Positions 34,595 through 45,409 of a stretch of DNA of 64,000 bases are shown here, piece after piece. The DNA lies in assembly GCF_004564275.1 (NCBI RefSeq), contig NZ_SPDV01000035.1, forward strand, positions 1 to 64,000, given 5' to 3'. The position numbers were made by a program, and so were the translations under genes. This DNA comes from Sphingomonas parva (ex Maeng et al. 2020). GTDB lineage: Bacteria > Pseudomonadota > Alphaproteobacteria > Sphingomonadales > Sphingomonadaceae. Position 1 is the stretch's first letter, and each line of letters opens with the position of its first letter. The notes under the pieces were generated by a model that did not search any database, was not told the origin of the DNA, and worked only from the letters and a program-made list of their open reading frames with translations.

Positions 34595-35756
34595 GCCCGA
34601 ACGGCGGGACGCGCGGGGGAGAGCGAAGATCGGCAAGCTGGCGGGGGACGCGATCGATCGACAGGCGCCGGCCGAATTCCGCCTGCTGATCGCCTGCTGC
34701 CGCTGGCCGCTTCTGCCGGCGCAGGTCGCATCGCTCGCGTCGGCGGCTTCGATTGATTGGCCGCTGTTCGTCCGGATGGCGCAGCGGCACCGCGTCGAGG
34801 CGCTGGCGCGGCGCGCGCTGGAGAAGGCGGCGGTCGAGATCCCGTCGGAGGCGGCGGAGCCCCTCGATACGGCAAGCAGCCGCATTGCCGCCGAGAATCT
34901 GATCATTGCGGCCGAGACCGCCCGCCTGGTCGCCGCCCTTACCGAGGCGGACATCCCCTTCCTGTTCGTGAAGGGGCTGAGCCTCGGCGCGCTCGCCTAC
35001 GGCACGATCCTGGTGAAGGCAGGATGGGACATCGATCTGCTCGTTGCCCCCGAGGCGCTCGAGCCTGCGGCGGATCTCCTCCAGCGGCTCGGCTACCATC
35101 TCGCGGTTCCGCCGGGCGATGCCGCCCCGGCACGCCTGCACGCCTGGCATGCGCGGTCGAAGGAATCAGTCTGGCGCAATCCAGGACGCCGCGCGACCGT
35201 CGAGCTCCACACGGCGCTGACCGATCAGGCCGCCCTTCTCCCGACGCTGGACGTCGATGCGCCGCGCCAGATGGTGGCGATCACGCCGACCCTGGCCGTG
35301 CCGACGCTCGCGAGGGACGAGCTCTTCGCCTACCTCACCGTCCACGGCGCCTCGAGTGCCTGGTTTCGGCTGAAATGGCTCGCCGACGTTGCCGCGCTCC
35401 TTGCCGGAGAGGACGAAGCGGAGGTGGAGCGCCTCTATCGCCGCGCCCGGACGCTCGGCGCCGGACGCGCCGCCGCCGTCGCCCTGCTGCTCTGCCGGGA
35501 CTTGTTCGGCACCTGCGCGGGGCCGAGGCTGATAGCGGAGCTCCGCACCGACCGCGTCAACAGGTGGATGGCGAGGGGCGCATGGCAGAGTCTCGCCGGC
35601 CGCTCGATCGCGACCGAGGTGACGCGGCTGCGCGGCGGCACGCTCTGGATTCATCTCCTGCAATTCGGACTCGTGCCGGGGCTGCGCTACAAGCTCGGCG
35701 AGCTACGGCGTCAGCTCCGCACCTTGCGGCCCTTTCCGGAGCCGCCGCGCGCCTAG
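34581..35756 (+). CDS. Nucleotidyltransferase family protein (PF14907-like)
   Basis: This 391-residue protein has the nucleotidyltransferase core near residues 124-165: Leu-Phe-Val-Lys-Gly-Leu, then Asp150-Ile-Asp152-Leu-Leu-Val, the metal-binding Asp pair. Helical regions flank it on both sides. Uncharacterised members sit beside HprK-related kinases, PqqD-like proteins and B2-like proteins, especially in exosortase/exopolysaccharide clusters. The start overlaps the B2 gene by 14 bases; ATG 34587 is an alternative start. Its stop overlaps the tail of the opposite-strand DUF177 gene. Confidence 0.8.
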   Translation: MGMFEPERRDARGRAKIGKLAGDAIDRQAPAEFRLLIACCRWPLLPAQVASLASAASIDWPLFVRMAQRHRVEALARRALEKAAVEIPSEAAEPLDTASSRIAAENLIIAAETARLVAALTEADIPFLFVKGLSLGALAYGTILVKAGWDIDLLVAPEALEPAADLLQRLGYHLAVPPGDAAPARLHAWHARSKESVWRNPGRRATVELHTALTDQAALLPTLDVDAPRQMVAITPTLAVPTLARDELFAYLTVHGASSAWFRLKWLADVAALLAGEDEAEVERLYRRARTLGAGRAAAVALLLCRDLFGTCAGPRLIAELRTDRVNRWMARGAWQSLAGRSIATEVTRLRGGTLWIHLLQFGLVPGLRYKLGELRRQLRTLRPFPEPPRA

Positions 35757-36286
35757 CGCTTGTCGCCCTTCAGCGCGGCGAGCGCTGCGAACGGGCTCCT
35801 TTCGGCTCGCGCCTCCTCCTCGCTCTTCACGCCCGCAGCGCGCAGCGCCTCCTCGGCACGCGGCGAGCGCGGAAACGGGTTCAGCGCGAGCGACACCGTC
35901 TCGGCAACCGCCTCGCCGAGATCGATCGCCGCGGCGTCGTAGAAAACGACGTCCATCTCGCCCTCGCTGAGCTCGATTTCCTCCTCGCCGCCGGCGCTCT
36001 CCGGATGCGGCCGGAACTCGATCCGGAACTCTTCCTCGACCGCGTCCTCGACCGGCTCGCCCGTGGCGACGCAGCTCTGGGTCACCGCCGCAGTCACTGT
36101 CCCGCGCGCGGTGATCGTCTCGCCATTGCGCGAGAGCGTTGCCTCGGCGCCGAGCCGTGCGATTCCGACCAGGCCGAAGCGGGCCGCAAGCGCCGTCCGC
36201 TCCCCCTCGTCCGCGTCGATCGAGACCTGGCGGGGCGCCTGGCCGAGCGTATCGATCCGGTAGGTGCGGCTGAATTCCGGGCTCAT
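35753..36286 (-). CDS. DUF177/YceD family protein
   Basis: This 177-residue protein matches the YceD/DUF177 family, which is linked to 23S rRNA accumulation in bacteria and plants. It has Ala-Val-Thr-Gln-Ser-Cys-Val-Ala-Thr-Gly-Glu-Pro-Val in the middle and a C-terminal Leu-Ala-Leu-Asn-Pro-Phe-Pro-Arg-Ser-Pro segment. It overlaps the start of the upstream chaperone gene (ATGA), as usual in this lineage. The plsX/rpmF neighbours seen elsewhere are absent. Confidence 0.9.
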   Translation of the reverse strand: MSPEFSRTYRIDTLGQAPRQVSIDADEGERTALAARFGLVGIARLGAEATLSRNGETITARGTVTAAVTQSCVATGEPVEDAVEEEFRIEFRPHPESAGGEEEIELSEGEMDVVFYDAAAIDLGEAVAETVSLALNPFPRSPRAEEALRAAGVKSEEEARAERSPFAALAALKGDKR

Positions 36287-36807
36287 CGGCCGATCTCCCC
36301 GGCGAGCACAGCGTCGGCGCGGCGCTCCGCGAGAGAGGCATGGAAGCGCTCCAGCCCCGCCGCGACGAACGCCACCGCCGCATCGGATGGCGCGGCATCC
36401 CGGAAGATGTTGCGACGCACCGCCTCCCGGAGATCGCCCTCTCCGGCAAAGGCGTCGCGAAACGCCCCCATTCGCCCTCCGAGGGCGCCCATGATCTTGC
36501 CGACTCTCTTGCCGACGACGAGGTCGCCGATGCCGAGCTGGCGCAGGCTTCCGTCCATGTCGTCGATGAAGATCTCGGTGAGCAGCACCGTCTCGCGCCG
36601 GCTTGCCTCGCCTTCGCGTTCGAGCCGGAGCAGGACGATCGAAAGCAGGGTGGAGAGCATGTCGAACCGTCCGTCGATCGTGTCGGGCACGCCGCCGTCG
36701 CGATACCAGGCCGGCTGACGCGCCTCGCGTACGACGGACTCGTAGAGCGGCCGCAGCGCCGCGCGCTCCTTGGCCGGGCGGCCGAAGATGCGGGAAAGGA
36801 AGGTCAA
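36283..36807 (-). CDS. Ubiquinol-cytochrome c chaperone (CBP3) family protein
   Basis: This 174-residue protein resembles CBP3/UQCC1, which assists assembly of cytochrome b in respiratory complex III. Family segments seen are Leu-Tyr-Glu-Ser-Val-Val-Arg-Glu-Ala-Arg-Gln-Pro near the start, Asp-Gly-Arg-Phe-Asp-Met-Leu and Phe-Ile-Asp-Asp-Met-Asp. It is divergent from bamE and overlaps the DUF177 gene downstream; this block is a conserved arrangement in alphaproteobacteria. Confidence 0.9.
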   Translation of the reverse strand: MTFLSRIFGRPAKERAALRPLYESVVREARQPAWYRDGGVPDTIDGRFDMLSTLLSIVLLRLEREGEASRRETVLLTEIFIDDMDGSLRQLGIGDLVVGKRVGKIMGALGGRMGAFRDAFAGEGDLREAVRRNIFRDAAPSDAAVAFVAAGLERFHASLAERRADAVLAGEIGR

Positions 36808-36941
36808 GGGCAGCTCCGCGCGAAGGGGCGCGTACTTGCGCCGTTCAGCTTTTGTCGGATATTGGGGGCTCGCACCGCTGCCGACAAGGCGGCGGCCGAC
36901 GCCGCGTACTTCGCGCCGGCCGTTTCGGGAGAAATTTCAAG

Positions 36942-37421
36942 ATGATCGTTGGGCACGGACGCACTTTTGCATTGGGTCTCGCTGCCGCCGGCGCCCTCCT
37001 CGCCAGCGGCTGCACGCGGATCAGGGACCATCAGGGCTATATCGCCGAGGAGACGCTGATCAGCGCCGTCCAGCCCGGCGTCGACAATCGCGATTCCGTT
37101 CTCTCGACGCTCGGCCGGCCGACCTTCGTCGGTCAGTTCAGCGAGAACGATTGGTATTACGTCTCGCGGAACACCCGTAACCTCGCCTTCAACATGCCGC
37201 GCCCCGACTCGCAGACCGTGCTGCGTGTCCGGTTCGATCAGGCCGGAAACGTCGCGTCGGTCGATCGCAAGGGCCTGGAGCAGGTCGTGTCGATCGATCC
37301 CAGCAACGACAAGACGCCGACGCTGGGCCGCGAGCGCGGTTTCATCGAGGAGCTGTTCGGCAACATCGGTGCGGTCGGCGCGACCGGTCAGAGCGGCGGC
37401 AGCGCCGACAATCCGAAGTAA
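36942..37421 (+). CDS. bamE: Outer membrane protein assembly factor BamE
   Basis: This 159-residue lipoprotein is part of the BAM complex that inserts beta-barrels in the outer membrane. The lipobox is Leu-Leu-Ala-Ser-Gly-Cys with Cys near residue 23. The SmpA/OmlA domain follows with Ser-Val-Leu-Ser-Thr-Leu-Gly-Arg-Pro-Thr and Trp-Tyr-Tyr-Val-Ser. A C-terminal Gly/Ser-rich tail ends the protein. The ATG at 36942 has a GGGAG site. A terminator follows. Confidence 0.92.
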   Translation: MIVGHGRTFALGLAAAGALLASGCTRIRDHQGYIAEETLISAVQPGVDNRDSVLSTLGRPTFVGQFSENDWYYVSRNTRNLAFNMPRPDSQTVLRVRFDQAGNVASVDRKGLEQVVSIDPSNDKTPTLGRERGFIEELFGNIGAVGATGQSGGSADNPK

Positions 37422-37447
37422 GCGGCCTTCCACCTCAACGAACCAGC

Positions 37448-37480
37448 AAGGGGCGCCCCGCGGGGCGCCCCTTTTCGTTT
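37448..37480 (+). terminator. Intrinsic terminator after bamE
   Basis: A perfect palindromic GC stem (37448-37459 with 37462-37473) closes with a two-base loop and runs into a T-rich tail. It sits between bamE and the convergent maeB gene and may serve both. Confidence 0.85.
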
Positions 37481-39738
37481 CAGCGGACGATGCCGCCCGC
37501 GCCGAGCACTGCGAGCGTGACGAGGTCCGAGGCGCTCGCCGTCATCGGCGCGATCTGGACCGGCTGCGCCATACCGACCAGCATCGGCCCGACCACCGCG
37601 TCTCCCCCGACCTCGGCGAGCAGCTTCGCCGAGAGATTGGCCGATTGCAGGCCCGGCATCACCAGCACGTTGGCAGGCCCGGTGAGGCGGCTGAACGGAT
37701 AGACGCTCTGCATCGCCGGGTTGAGCGCGACGTCCGGCGCCATCTCGCCTTCATATTCGAAATCGACGCCGCGGCCGTCGAGCAGCCGCACCGCGCCGCG
37801 CACGCCCTCGAGGAACGTGCCCTCGGGATTGCCGAAGTTCGAGTAGGACAGGAAGGCGACGCGCGGCTCGTGTCCCATCCGCCGCGCGACGGCGGCGGTC
37901 TGGATGGCGATCTCGGCAAGCTGCTCGGCGTCCGGCCGCTCGGTGACGGTGGTGTCCGCCATGAAGATCGTGTGGGTCTTGCCGACCAGCGTATGAATGC
38001 CGAACGGCGTGCAGCCGGCCTTGGGATCGAGCACGCGGCGGACCTGGCGCAGCGTCTGCGCATAAGGCCGGGTGACGCCGCTGATCAGCACGTCGCCTTC
38101 GCCGAGCGCGAGCAGCAAGGCGGCGAAGGTGTTGCGGTCCTGGTTCACCATCCGCTCCACCTCGCGATGCAGCCGGCCGCGGCGCTGCAGCCGCTTGTAG
38201 AGATAGTCGACCATCTCCGGCACCCGCTCATAGGTGCGGCTGTTGATCAGCTCGAAGCTCTCCGGCTTTTCGACGCCCAGGGCGCGGAGCCGGTCGTGCA
38301 CGTCGTCGCGGCCGACCAGCACCGGCACGCCGTAGCCGCCGTCGCGGAAGGCGATTGCGGCGCGCAGCACCACGTCCTCGTCGCCCTCGGCGAAGATCAC
38401 CCGCTTCGGATTGGCGCGGGCCGCTTCATAGGCCGCAGTCAGCACCGACGTGGTGGGATTGAGGCGGGAGCGCAGCGCAGTGCGGTAGGACGTCATGTCC
38501 TTGATCGGGAAGCGGGCGACGCCCGTATCCATCGCCGCCTGGGCAACGGCGGCGGGCACGACCTCCATCAGCCGCGGATCGAACGGCGCGGGGATGATGT
38601 AGTCGGGCCCGAAGCTGTGGGCGCGGCCGCCATAGGCCGCCGCAACTTCCTCGGGCACCTGCTGCCGGGCGAGCTCGGCGAGCGCCTGTGCCGCGGCGAT
38701 CTTCATCTCGTCGTTGATTCCGGTCGCCCGCACGTCGAGCGCACCGCGGAAGATGAACGGGAAGCCGAGGACGTTGTTCACCTGGTTCGGGAAGTCCGAG
38801 CGGCCGGTGGCGACGATCGCGTCCGGGCGCGCCGCCTTGGCGTCGGGCGGCATGATCTCCGGATCGGGATTGGCCATGGCGAAGATGATCGGCTGCGGCG
38901 CCATGTCCTTCACCATCTCCGGCTTCAGCGCGCCCGCGGCGGAGAGACCGAGGAACACGTCAGCCCCGACCAGGGCCTCGGCCAGCGTGCGCCGGTCGGT
39001 GGGCACGGCATGGGCGGACTTCCACTGGTCGAGGCCTTCGCGGCCGACCCAGATCACGCCCGAGCGATCGCACATCAGCACGTTGTCGTGGCGCACGCCC
39101 ATTGCCTTGATCAGTTCGGTGCAGGCGATCGCCGCCGCGCCGGCGCCGTTCACCACCACCTTGATGTCCTTGAGGTCGCGGCCGGTGAGATAGCAGGCGT
39201 TGATCAGGCCGGCCGCGGTGATGATCGCGGTGCCGTGCTGATCGTCGTGAAAGACCGGGATGTTCATCCGTTCCTTCAGCGTCTGCTCGATGATGAAGCA
39301 TTCCGGCGCGGCGATGTCCTCGAGGTTGATTCCGCCGAAGCTCGGCTCGAGCAGCGCGACCGCGTTGACGAAGGCGTCCGTATCCTCGGTCGCGACCTCG
39401 AGATCGATCGAATCCACGTCGGCGAAGCGCTTGAACAGCACCGCCTTGCCTTCCATCACCGGCTTGGAGGCGAGCGCGCCGAGATTGCCCAGGCCAAGGA
39501 TCGCGGTGCCGTTGGAGATGACCGCGACCAGATTGCCTTTGGCGGTGTAATCATAGGCCTTGCCCGGATCCTCGGCGATCGCGCGGACCGGCACCGCCAC
39601 GCCGGGCGAATAAGCGAGGCTGAGATCGCGCTGCGTCGCCATCGGCTTCGAAGCGATGATCTCGATCTTCCCCGGCCGGCCTTCGCCGTGGAAGTTCAGC
39701 GCTTCCTGCTCCGAGAATTTGACGTTGCTCTCGCTCAT
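37480..39738 (-). CDS. maeB: NADP-dependent malic enzyme (with phosphotransacetylase-like domain)
   Basis: This 752-residue enzyme decarboxylates malate to pyruvate with NADP. The malic domain (1-160) shows Ser-Pro-Gly-Val-Ala-Val-Pro-Val and Asp-Asp-Gln-His-Gly-Thr-Ala; the NAD-binding domain (165-400) follows, with Gly-Ala-Gly-Ala-Ala-Ala. The C-terminal third is the phosphotransacetylase-like regulatory domain typical of MaeB and needed for acetyl-CoA inhibition. It ends at the shared terminator with bamE. Confidence 0.95.
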   Translation of the reverse strand: MSESNVKFSEQEALNFHGEGRPGKIEIIASKPMATQRDLSLAYSPGVAVPVRAIAEDPGKAYDYTAKGNLVAVISNGTAILGLGNLGALASKPVMEGKAVLFKRFADVDSIDLEVATEDTDAFVNAVALLEPSFGGINLEDIAAPECFIIEQTLKERMNIPVFHDDQHGTAIITAAGLINACYLTGRDLKDIKVVVNGAGAAAIACTELIKAMGVRHDNVLMCDRSGVIWVGREGLDQWKSAHAVPTDRRTLAEALVGADVFLGLSAAGALKPEMVKDMAPQPIIFAMANPDPEIMPPDAKAARPDAIVATGRSDFPNQVNNVLGFPFIFRGALDVRATGINDEMKIAAAQALAELARQQVPEEVAAAYGGRAHSFGPDYIIPAPFDPRLMEVVPAAVAQAAMDTGVARFPIKDMTSYRTALRSRLNPTTSVLTAAYEAARANPKRVIFAEGDEDVVLRAAIAFRDGGYGVPVLVGRDDVHDRLRALGVEKPESFELINSRTYERVPEMVDYLYKRLQRRGRLHREVERMVNQDRNTFAALLLALGEGDVLISGVTRPYAQTLRQVRRVLDPKAGCTPFGIHTLVGKTHTIFMADTTVTERPDAEQLAEIAIQTAAVARRMGHEPRVAFLSYSNFGNPEGTFLEGVRGAVRLLDGRGVDFEYEGEMAPDVALNPAMQSVYPFSRLTGPANVLVMPGLQSANLSAKLLAEVGGDAVVGPMLVGMAQPVQIAPMTASASDLVTLAVLGAGGIVR

Positions 39739-39913
39739 CGTTCCGCCTTCTGCTGATTTTGGTCCCCTCTAGGACCTTGCGGCTGAACGGAGCAACCCGC
39801 CGAATGCTCCGCCTTGCCCGCGGACGCTACGGAAGCCGGCACCGGCGAAAAGCTGGGGACGAATGGCACGGACCCCGTTCCGCTTTGCCGCGCAAGCCTT
39901 TATCGCTCTTGGC

Positions 39914-42538
39914 ATGGCCACCAAGGCAAAGACCGAGCCCGGCGCCGTCGCGAGCGCTCCGACGCCGATGATGGCGCAATATCTCTCGCTCAAGGCCGAG
40001 GCGAGCGATTGTCTGCTCTTCTACCGGATGGGCGACTTCTTCGAATTGTTCTTCGACGATGCCAAGGCGGCGGCCCAGTGCCTCGACATCGCGCTGACCG
40101 CACGCGGCGAGCACGAGGGTGAGCCGATCCCGATGTGCGGCGTGCCGATCCATGCCGCCGAGGCCTATCTTGCGCGTTTGATCAAGGCCGGCCACCGGGT
40201 CGCCATCGCCGAGCAGACGGAGAGCCCGGCCGAAGCGAAGAAGCGCGGCTCCAAGTCGGTCGTCAACCGCGCCATCGTCCGCGTCGTCACCGCCGGAACG
40301 CTGACCGAGGAGGCGCTGCTCGATTCGCGTGCGGCGAACTGGCTGGTCGCCGTGGCGCGGGCGGGCGACCGCTTCGGCATCGCCGCCGCGGACATCTCGA
40401 CCGGCCGGTTCGAGCTCGGCTCGATCCCCGCTGCCGCGCTCGACGCCGAGCTCGCCCGGCTGGCGGCGGCCGAGATCATCGCCCCGGAGCCGATCGCTGG
40501 TGTCGAGGTGCAGGCGCGCCGCGCCGGCTTCGACAGCATCGGCGCCGAAAAGCGGCTTCGCGACCGCTTCGAGGTCGCGACGCTCGACGGCTTCGGAAGC
40601 TTCGACCGGGCGGCGCTCGCCGCCGCCGGCGGCCTGCTCACCTATCTCGACGAGGTCGCGCGCGACTCCGTTCCCTATCTGCGTCCGCCGGTGGTCCGCT
40701 CGTCCGGAGATCACATGATGATCGACGCCGCCACCCGCGAGAGTCTGGAGCTGGCCGTCTCCTCGACGGGCGGGCGGACCGGCAGTCTCCTCCACGCCGT
40801 CGATCGCACCGTCACCGGCGCCGGCGCGCGCCTGCTCGCTGCGGACATCGGGGCGCCGCTCCTCGACCGCGCGACGATTGAGGCCCGGCTCGATCTCGTC
40901 GCCTTGTTCGAGCGGGACGCCGGCACGCGCGACATGCTCCGCCGCCAGCTGAAGGCGCTGCCCGACATCGGCCGTGCGCTCGGCCGTCTGGTCGCCGGAC
41001 GCGGCTGCCCGCGCGATCTCGGCCAGTTGCGCGACGGGCTCAGCGAGGCCGGCAGGCTCCACGACCGGCTTGCCGCCCTCCCCGACCGGCCGGCGCTGCT
41101 CGACGCATTGCTCCCGGCCCTCACCGGCCATGGCGCCCTGGTCGATCTCCTCGCCCGCGCCCTGGTTCCGGCGCCGCCGATCGACGCCGCGCAGGGCGGC
41201 TATATCGCCGAAGGCTATGACGCCGCGCTCGACGATCTGCGCGCCACCGGCGGCGAGGGCCGCCGCGCGATCGCCTCGCTGGAGGCGCGCTATCGGCAGC
41301 AGACCGGCATCGCCGCCCTCAAGATCCGCCACAACGGCGTGCTCGGCTATCATATCGAGGTTCCGGCCCGGCACGCCGATCCGCTGATGACGCCGGACTC
41401 CGGCTTCACCCACCGCCAGACGCTTGCCGGCGTGGTGCGCTTCAACGCGCCCGAGCTCCACGAGCAGGCGATGCGGGTCGGCCAGGCCGGCGGCCATGCC
41501 CTCGCCGCCGAGGCCGCCCATCTCGAGACGCTGATCGGCGCCGCGCTCGGCCAGGCGGAGGCGATCGCGGCCGCCGCCGACGCCCTGGCCCGGTTCGACG
41601 TCGCCGCCGGGCTCGCCGAGCGCGCTGCGGAAGGTGGCTGGACCCGACCGCTGTTCGTCGCCCACAATTGCTTCGACATCCAGGGCGGCCGCCATCCCGT
41701 CGTCGAGGATGCGGTTCGCGCCGCCGGCGGGCGGTTCGTCGCCAACGACTGCGGCCTGTCGGAAGACGAGCGGCTGTGGCTGGTCACCGGCCCCAACATG
41801 GGCGGCAAGTCGACCTTTCTGCGTCAGAACGCCCTGATTGCCGTGCTCGCCCAGGCCGGCGCCTATGTGCCGGCCGCCCACGCCACTCTGGGGCTGGTCG
41901 ACCGCCTGTTCAGCCGCGTCGGCGCCTCGGACAACCTCGCCCGCGGCCGCTCGACCTTCATGGTCGAGATGGTCGAGACCGCCGCCATCCTCTCGCAGGC
42001 CACCGAACGCAGCTTCGTCATCCTCGACGAGGTCGGGCGGGGCACCTCCACGTACGACGGGCTCGCCATCGCCTGGGCCGTCGTGGAGGCGATCCATGAT
42101 CGCAATCGCTGCCGCTGCCTGTTCGCGACCCATTATCACGAGCTGACCCGGCTGGCGGAACGGCTCGACGCCCTCTCGCTCCATCATGTTCGGGCCCGCG
42201 AATGGAAAGGCGATCTCGTCCTCCTCCACGAGCTCGGTCGCGGGCCTGCCGACCGCAGCTACGGCCTCGCGGTCGCCAAGCTCGCGGGGCTGCCGGGCCC
42301 GGTCCTCGCCCGCGCCAAGTCGGTGCTCGCCAAGCTCGAGGAAGGAAAGTCGGCGACCGGCGGGATCGCCGCCGGCCTGGACGATCTGCCGCTCTTCGCC
42401 GCCGCCGCGCAGGCCGAGGAGGAGGCCGCGGACCCGCTTCACGCCGCGATCGCCGACGTCGACGTCGACGCGCTCAGCCCCCGCGAGGCGCTCGATCTCG
42501 TCTATCGGCTGAAGCGGATCGCCGCCGAAGCCGGCTGA
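39914..42538 (+). CDS. mutS: DNA mismatch repair protein MutS
   Basis: This 874-residue protein recognises mismatches. The N-terminal mismatch motif is Gly-Asp-Phe-Phe-Glu-Leu-Phe (Phe-X-Glu). The ATPase has Gly-Pro-Asn-Met-Gly-Gly-Lys-Ser-Thr (Walker A, about 630) and [11 protein letters not shown], and the Thr-His-Tyr-His-Glu signature. The start is uncertain; the ATG at 39863 adds 17 residues and has a GGGGA site, but homology begins near Thr-Pro-Met-Met-Ala-Gln-Tyr. Its stop overlaps the glnD start. Confidence 0.95.
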   Translation: MATKAKTEPGAVASAPTPMMAQYLSLKAEASDCLLFYRMGDFFELFFDDAKAAAQCLDIALTARGEHEGEPIPMCGVPIHAAEAYLARLIKAGHRVAIAEQTESPAEAKKRGSKSVVNRAIVRVVTAGTLTEEALLDSRAANWLVAVARAGDRFGIAAADISTGRFELGSIPAAALDAELARLAAAEIIAPEPIAGVEVQARRAGFDSIGAEKRLRDRFEVATLDGFGSFDRAALAAAGGLLTYLDEVARDSVPYLRPPVVRSSGDHMMIDAATRESLELAVSSTGGRTGSLLHAVDRTVTGAGARLLAADIGAPLLDRATIEARLDLVALFERDAGTRDMLRRQLKALPDIGRALGRLVAGRGCPRDLGQLRDGLSEAGRLHDRLAALPDRPALLDALLPALTGHGALVDLLARALVPAPPIDAAQGGYIAEGYDAALDDLRATGGEGRRAIASLEARYRQQTGIAALKIRHNGVLGYHIEVPARHADPLMTPDSGFTHRQTLAGVVRFNAPELHEQAMRVGQAGGHALAAEAAHLETLIGAALGQAEAIAAAADALARFDVAAGLAERAAEGGWTRPLFVAHNCFDIQGGRHPVVEDAVRAAGGRFVANDCGLSEDERLWLVTGPNMGGKSTFLRQNALIAVLAQAGAYVPAAHATLGLVDRLFSRVGASDNLARGRSTFMVEMVETAAILSQATERSFVILDEVGRGTSTYDGLAIAWAVVEAIHDRNRCRCLFATHYHELTRLAERLDALSLHHVRAREWKGDLVLLHELGRGPADRSYGLAVAKLAGLPGPVLARAKSVLAKLEEGKSATGGIAAGLDDLPLFAAAAQAEEEAADPLHAAIADVDVDALSPREALDLVYRLKRIAAEAG

Positions 42539-45297
42539 TGGCAAGCCGCTTCGCCCAGGTCCCGGCCAAGCGCGCGATCGTCGACCGCCGCGGCCTTGCC
42601 GACCGGCTCGGAGCGCTCCCCGGCGACGATGCGGCACGGCGGCTGGCGGCGACCTCGCTGCTCAAGGAAGCGCTGGCCGGCGGACGCGGCGAGATCGCGC
42701 GGCGGCTCGAGGAGCGGCCGTGGCAGGGCAGCGAGACCGCCGCGGCCTACGCCTTCCTGACCGATCAGATCCTGCGCCTCGCCTATGATTTCATCGTCAC
42801 CCGGCTCTACCCGCTGCACAACCCGACCGATGCCGAGCGGCTGCTGCTGATGGCGGTCGGCGGCTACGGCCGCGGCGAGATGGCGCTCCATTCCGACGTC
42901 GATATCGCCTTCGTCACGCCGTGGAAGCCGACGCCCTGGACGGAACAGGTCATCGAATCGATGCTCTACCTGCTCTGGGATCTCGGCTTGAAGGTCGGGC
43001 ATTCGAGCCGCTCGATGGCCGAGCTGGTCGCGGTCGCGAGCGCCGATCACACGGTCCGCACCGCGCTGGTCGAGGCGCGCTACCTCTGGGGCGACGAGAG
43101 CCTGTTCGAGGAGTTCGAGGGACGCTTCCGCAAGGAGGTCGTCGCCGGCAACGTGCGCGCCTTCGTGGTCGAGAAGCTCGAGGAGAGGAACGGCCGCCAC
43201 GAGAGGATGGGCGACAGCCGCTACGTCGTCGAGCCGAACGTCAAGGAAGGCAAGGGCGGGCTTCGCGATCTCCACACGCTCTTCTGGATCGGCAAGTTCG
43301 CCTATCAGGTCGGCAGCGTCGCCGAGCTGGTGGATGTCGGCCTGCTCACGCCCGACGAGCTTCGCCAGTTCCAGCGCGCCGAGCGCTTCCTCTGGGCGGT
43401 GCGCTGCCACCTTCATTTCGTCGCCGGCCGCGCCGAGGAGCGGCTGACGTTCGACTATCAGCGCGAGATCGCGGCGCGGATGAACTACGCGCAGCGGCCT
43501 GGCACCTCGCCAGTCGAGCGCTTCATGCGGCACTATTTCCTGCACGCGAAGATGGTGGGCGACCTCACCGGCGTCTTCCTCGCGCATCTCGACGAGAAGT
43601 TCGCCCGCCGCGGCCACCGCTTCGGCCTTCCCGCGCTCAGGCCCCGGCGTCGCAAGCTGGAAGGGTTCGTCCTCGATCGCGGCCGCCTCGCGCTTCCCAA
43701 CGACAATTTCTTCCACGAGGATCCGGTGCGGCTGCTCCAGATCTTCGCCTTTGCCGACCGCGACGGGCTCGAGATCCACCCGATGGCGATGCGCGCCGCC
43801 GCGCGGGACGCCAAGCTGATCGACCGCGCGGTGCGTGCCGATCCCCGCGCCAATGCGCTGTTCCTCGACGTTCTCACCTCGCCGCGGGACCCCGAGACGG
43901 TGCTCCGCTGGATGAACGAGGCAGGCGTCTTCGGGCGCTTCGTTCCCGAGTTCGGCCGGGTCGTCGCGCAGATGCAGTTCGACATGTACCATCACTACAC
44001 GGTCGACGAGCACACCATCCGCGCGATCGGTCTGCTCGCCCGCATCGAGCGCGGCGAGTTCAAGGAAGATCATCCGCTCTCGACCTCGCTGTTCCGCTCG
44101 ATCGGCTCGCGGCGCGCCCTCTACGTCGCGGTGCTGATGCACGACATCGCCAAGGGCCGCGGCGGCGATCACAGCGTGCTCGGAGAGGAGGTGGCGCGCA
44201 GCCTCGGTCCGCGGCTCGGCCTCACCGAGGCGGAGACCGACACCGTGGCCTGGCTGGTGCGCTGGCACCTCTTCATGTCGGCCACCGCGTTCAAGCGCGA
44301 CCTCTCCGATCCCAAGACGATCCAGGACTTCGCGGCCCATGTGAAGAGCCTGGAGCGGCTGCGGCTGCTGCTGATCCTCACCGTCGTCGACATTCGCGCG
44401 GTGGGCCCGGGGGTGTGGAACAGCTGGAAGCGTCAGCTGCTGCGCGAGCTGTTCGATTCGGCCGAGGAGGTGCTCCGCCTCGGCCACAAGGAGACCGGCC
44501 GAAAGGAGCGGATCGCGGCGACCCGGGAGGATCTCGCCGCCCGCCTGCGCTGGGATGCGAGCCGCTTCGAGCGGCTCGTCTGGCGGCTTCCCGAGAGCTA
44601 TTGGCTGGCCGAGCCGATCGCCGTGATCGAGGGCAATGCCCGGCTGATGGATGCCGCGGACCGGGATCCGGCACGCGCGAGTCCGCTCGTCACCTCGGTC
44701 CAGGCGGAGCGCGGCGCGACGCTGGTCAGCGTCTACACCCAGGACCAGCGCGGCCTGTTCTTCCGGCTCACCGGCGCAATCAGCCTCGCTGGCGGCAACA
44801 TCATCGACGCACGTATCCACACCACCAACGACGGCATGGCGGTCGACAATTTCCTGGTCCAGGATGCGGCCGGTGGCCCTTATGCCGACCGCCACCAGCT
44901 GAAGCGGCTGGAAGAGGCGGTGCTCCGCGCCGTCCAGGGCGCCGAGACGGAGATGGGTCGGCTCGAATCCAAGGCGTTGCCGCTCACCCGCGCCGAAGCC
45001 TTCACCGTTCACCCGGACGTCTTCATCGATAATAATGCATCGAGCCGCTACACCGTGGTCGAGGTCAACGCCCGCGACCGCGCGGCCCTGCTGAGCGGCC
45101 TCGCCCGCGCCCTGTTCGAAATGAAGGTGGCGGTCCATTCGGCGCACATCGCCACCTATGGCGAGCGCGCCGTCGACGTCTTCTATCTCACCGATCTGGC
45201 CGGCGAGAAGATCGTCGCGTCGGCCCGGATCAAGGCCCTTCGCGGCCGCCTGCTCAAGGCCGCGGAGGGCGGCGCGCCGGGCCGCAAGGCCGCCTGA
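42538..45297 (+). CDS. glnD: Bifunctional PII uridylyltransferase/uridylyl-removing enzyme
   Basis: This 919-residue enzyme senses glutamine and modifies PII proteins. Domains in order: nucleotidyltransferase (Gly-Gly-Tyr-Gly-Arg-Gly-Glu-Met and His-Ser-Asp-Val-Asp-Ile near residue 105), a GlnD_UR_UTase linker, an HD domain (Met-His-Asp-Ile-Ala-Lys-Gly-Arg-Gly-Gly-Asp-His-Ser near 535) and two ACT domains at the C-terminus. The nucleotidyltransferase Gly-Ser region is complete. The ATG overlaps the mutS stop by one base, so the two are coupled. Confidence 0.96.
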   Translation: MASRFAQVPAKRAIVDRRGLADRLGALPGDDAARRLAATSLLKEALAGGRGEIARRLEERPWQGSETAAAYAFLTDQILRLAYDFIVTRLYPLHNPTDAERLLLMAVGGYGRGEMALHSDVDIAFVTPWKPTPWTEQVIESMLYLLWDLGLKVGHSSRSMAELVAVASADHTVRTALVEARYLWGDESLFEEFEGRFRKEVVAGNVRAFVVEKLEERNGRHERMGDSRYVVEPNVKEGKGGLRDLHTLFWIGKFAYQVGSVAELVDVGLLTPDELRQFQRAERFLWAVRCHLHFVAGRAEERLTFDYQREIAARMNYAQRPGTSPVERFMRHYFLHAKMVGDLTGVFLAHLDEKFARRGHRFGLPALRPRRRKLEGFVLDRGRLALPNDNFFHEDPVRLLQIFAFADRDGLEIHPMAMRAAARDAKLIDRAVRADPRANALFLDVLTSPRDPETVLRWMNEAGVFGRFVPEFGRVVAQMQFDMYHHYTVDEHTIRAIGLLARIERGEFKEDHPLSTSLFRSIGSRRALYVAVLMHDIAKGRGGDHSVLGEEVARSLGPRLGLTEAETDTVAWLVRWHLFMSATAFKRDLSDPKTIQDFAAHVKSLERLRLLLILTVVDIRAVGPGVWNSWKRQLLRELFDSAEEVLRLGHKETGRKERIAATREDLAARLRWDASRFERLVWRLPESYWLAEPIAVIEGNARLMDAADRDPARASPLVTSVQAERGATLVSVYTQDQRGLFFRLTGAISLAGGNIIDARIHTTNDGMAVDNFLVQDAAGGPYADRHQLKRLEEAVLRAVQGAETEMGRLESKALPLTRAEAFTVHPDVFIDNNASSRYTVVEVNARDRAALLSGLARALFEMKVAVHSAHIATYGERAVDVFYLTDLAGEKIVASARIKALRGRLLKAAEGGAPGRKAA

Positions 45298-45320
45298 CGA
45301 GCCGCGGGATCGGCCACCTC

Positions 45321-45345
45321 CCTTTCGGCTGAGCCTGTCGAAAGG
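45321..45345. repeat. REP-like palindromic repeat
   Basis: CCTTTCG pairs with CGAAAGG around an 11-base loop containing GCTGAGCCTGT, the core of a dispersed palindrome common in proteobacterial and sphingomonad intergenic regions. In translation it gives the tell-tale Leu-Ser-Leu-Ser-Lys-Gly. It is 23 bases after glnD. Confidence 0.7.
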
Positions 45346-45409
45346 CCAGTCCGGCGATGCTTCGGCCGCCAGAGTTCGCTACGACGCCTCAGGCGCTCGC
45401 TGACACATG

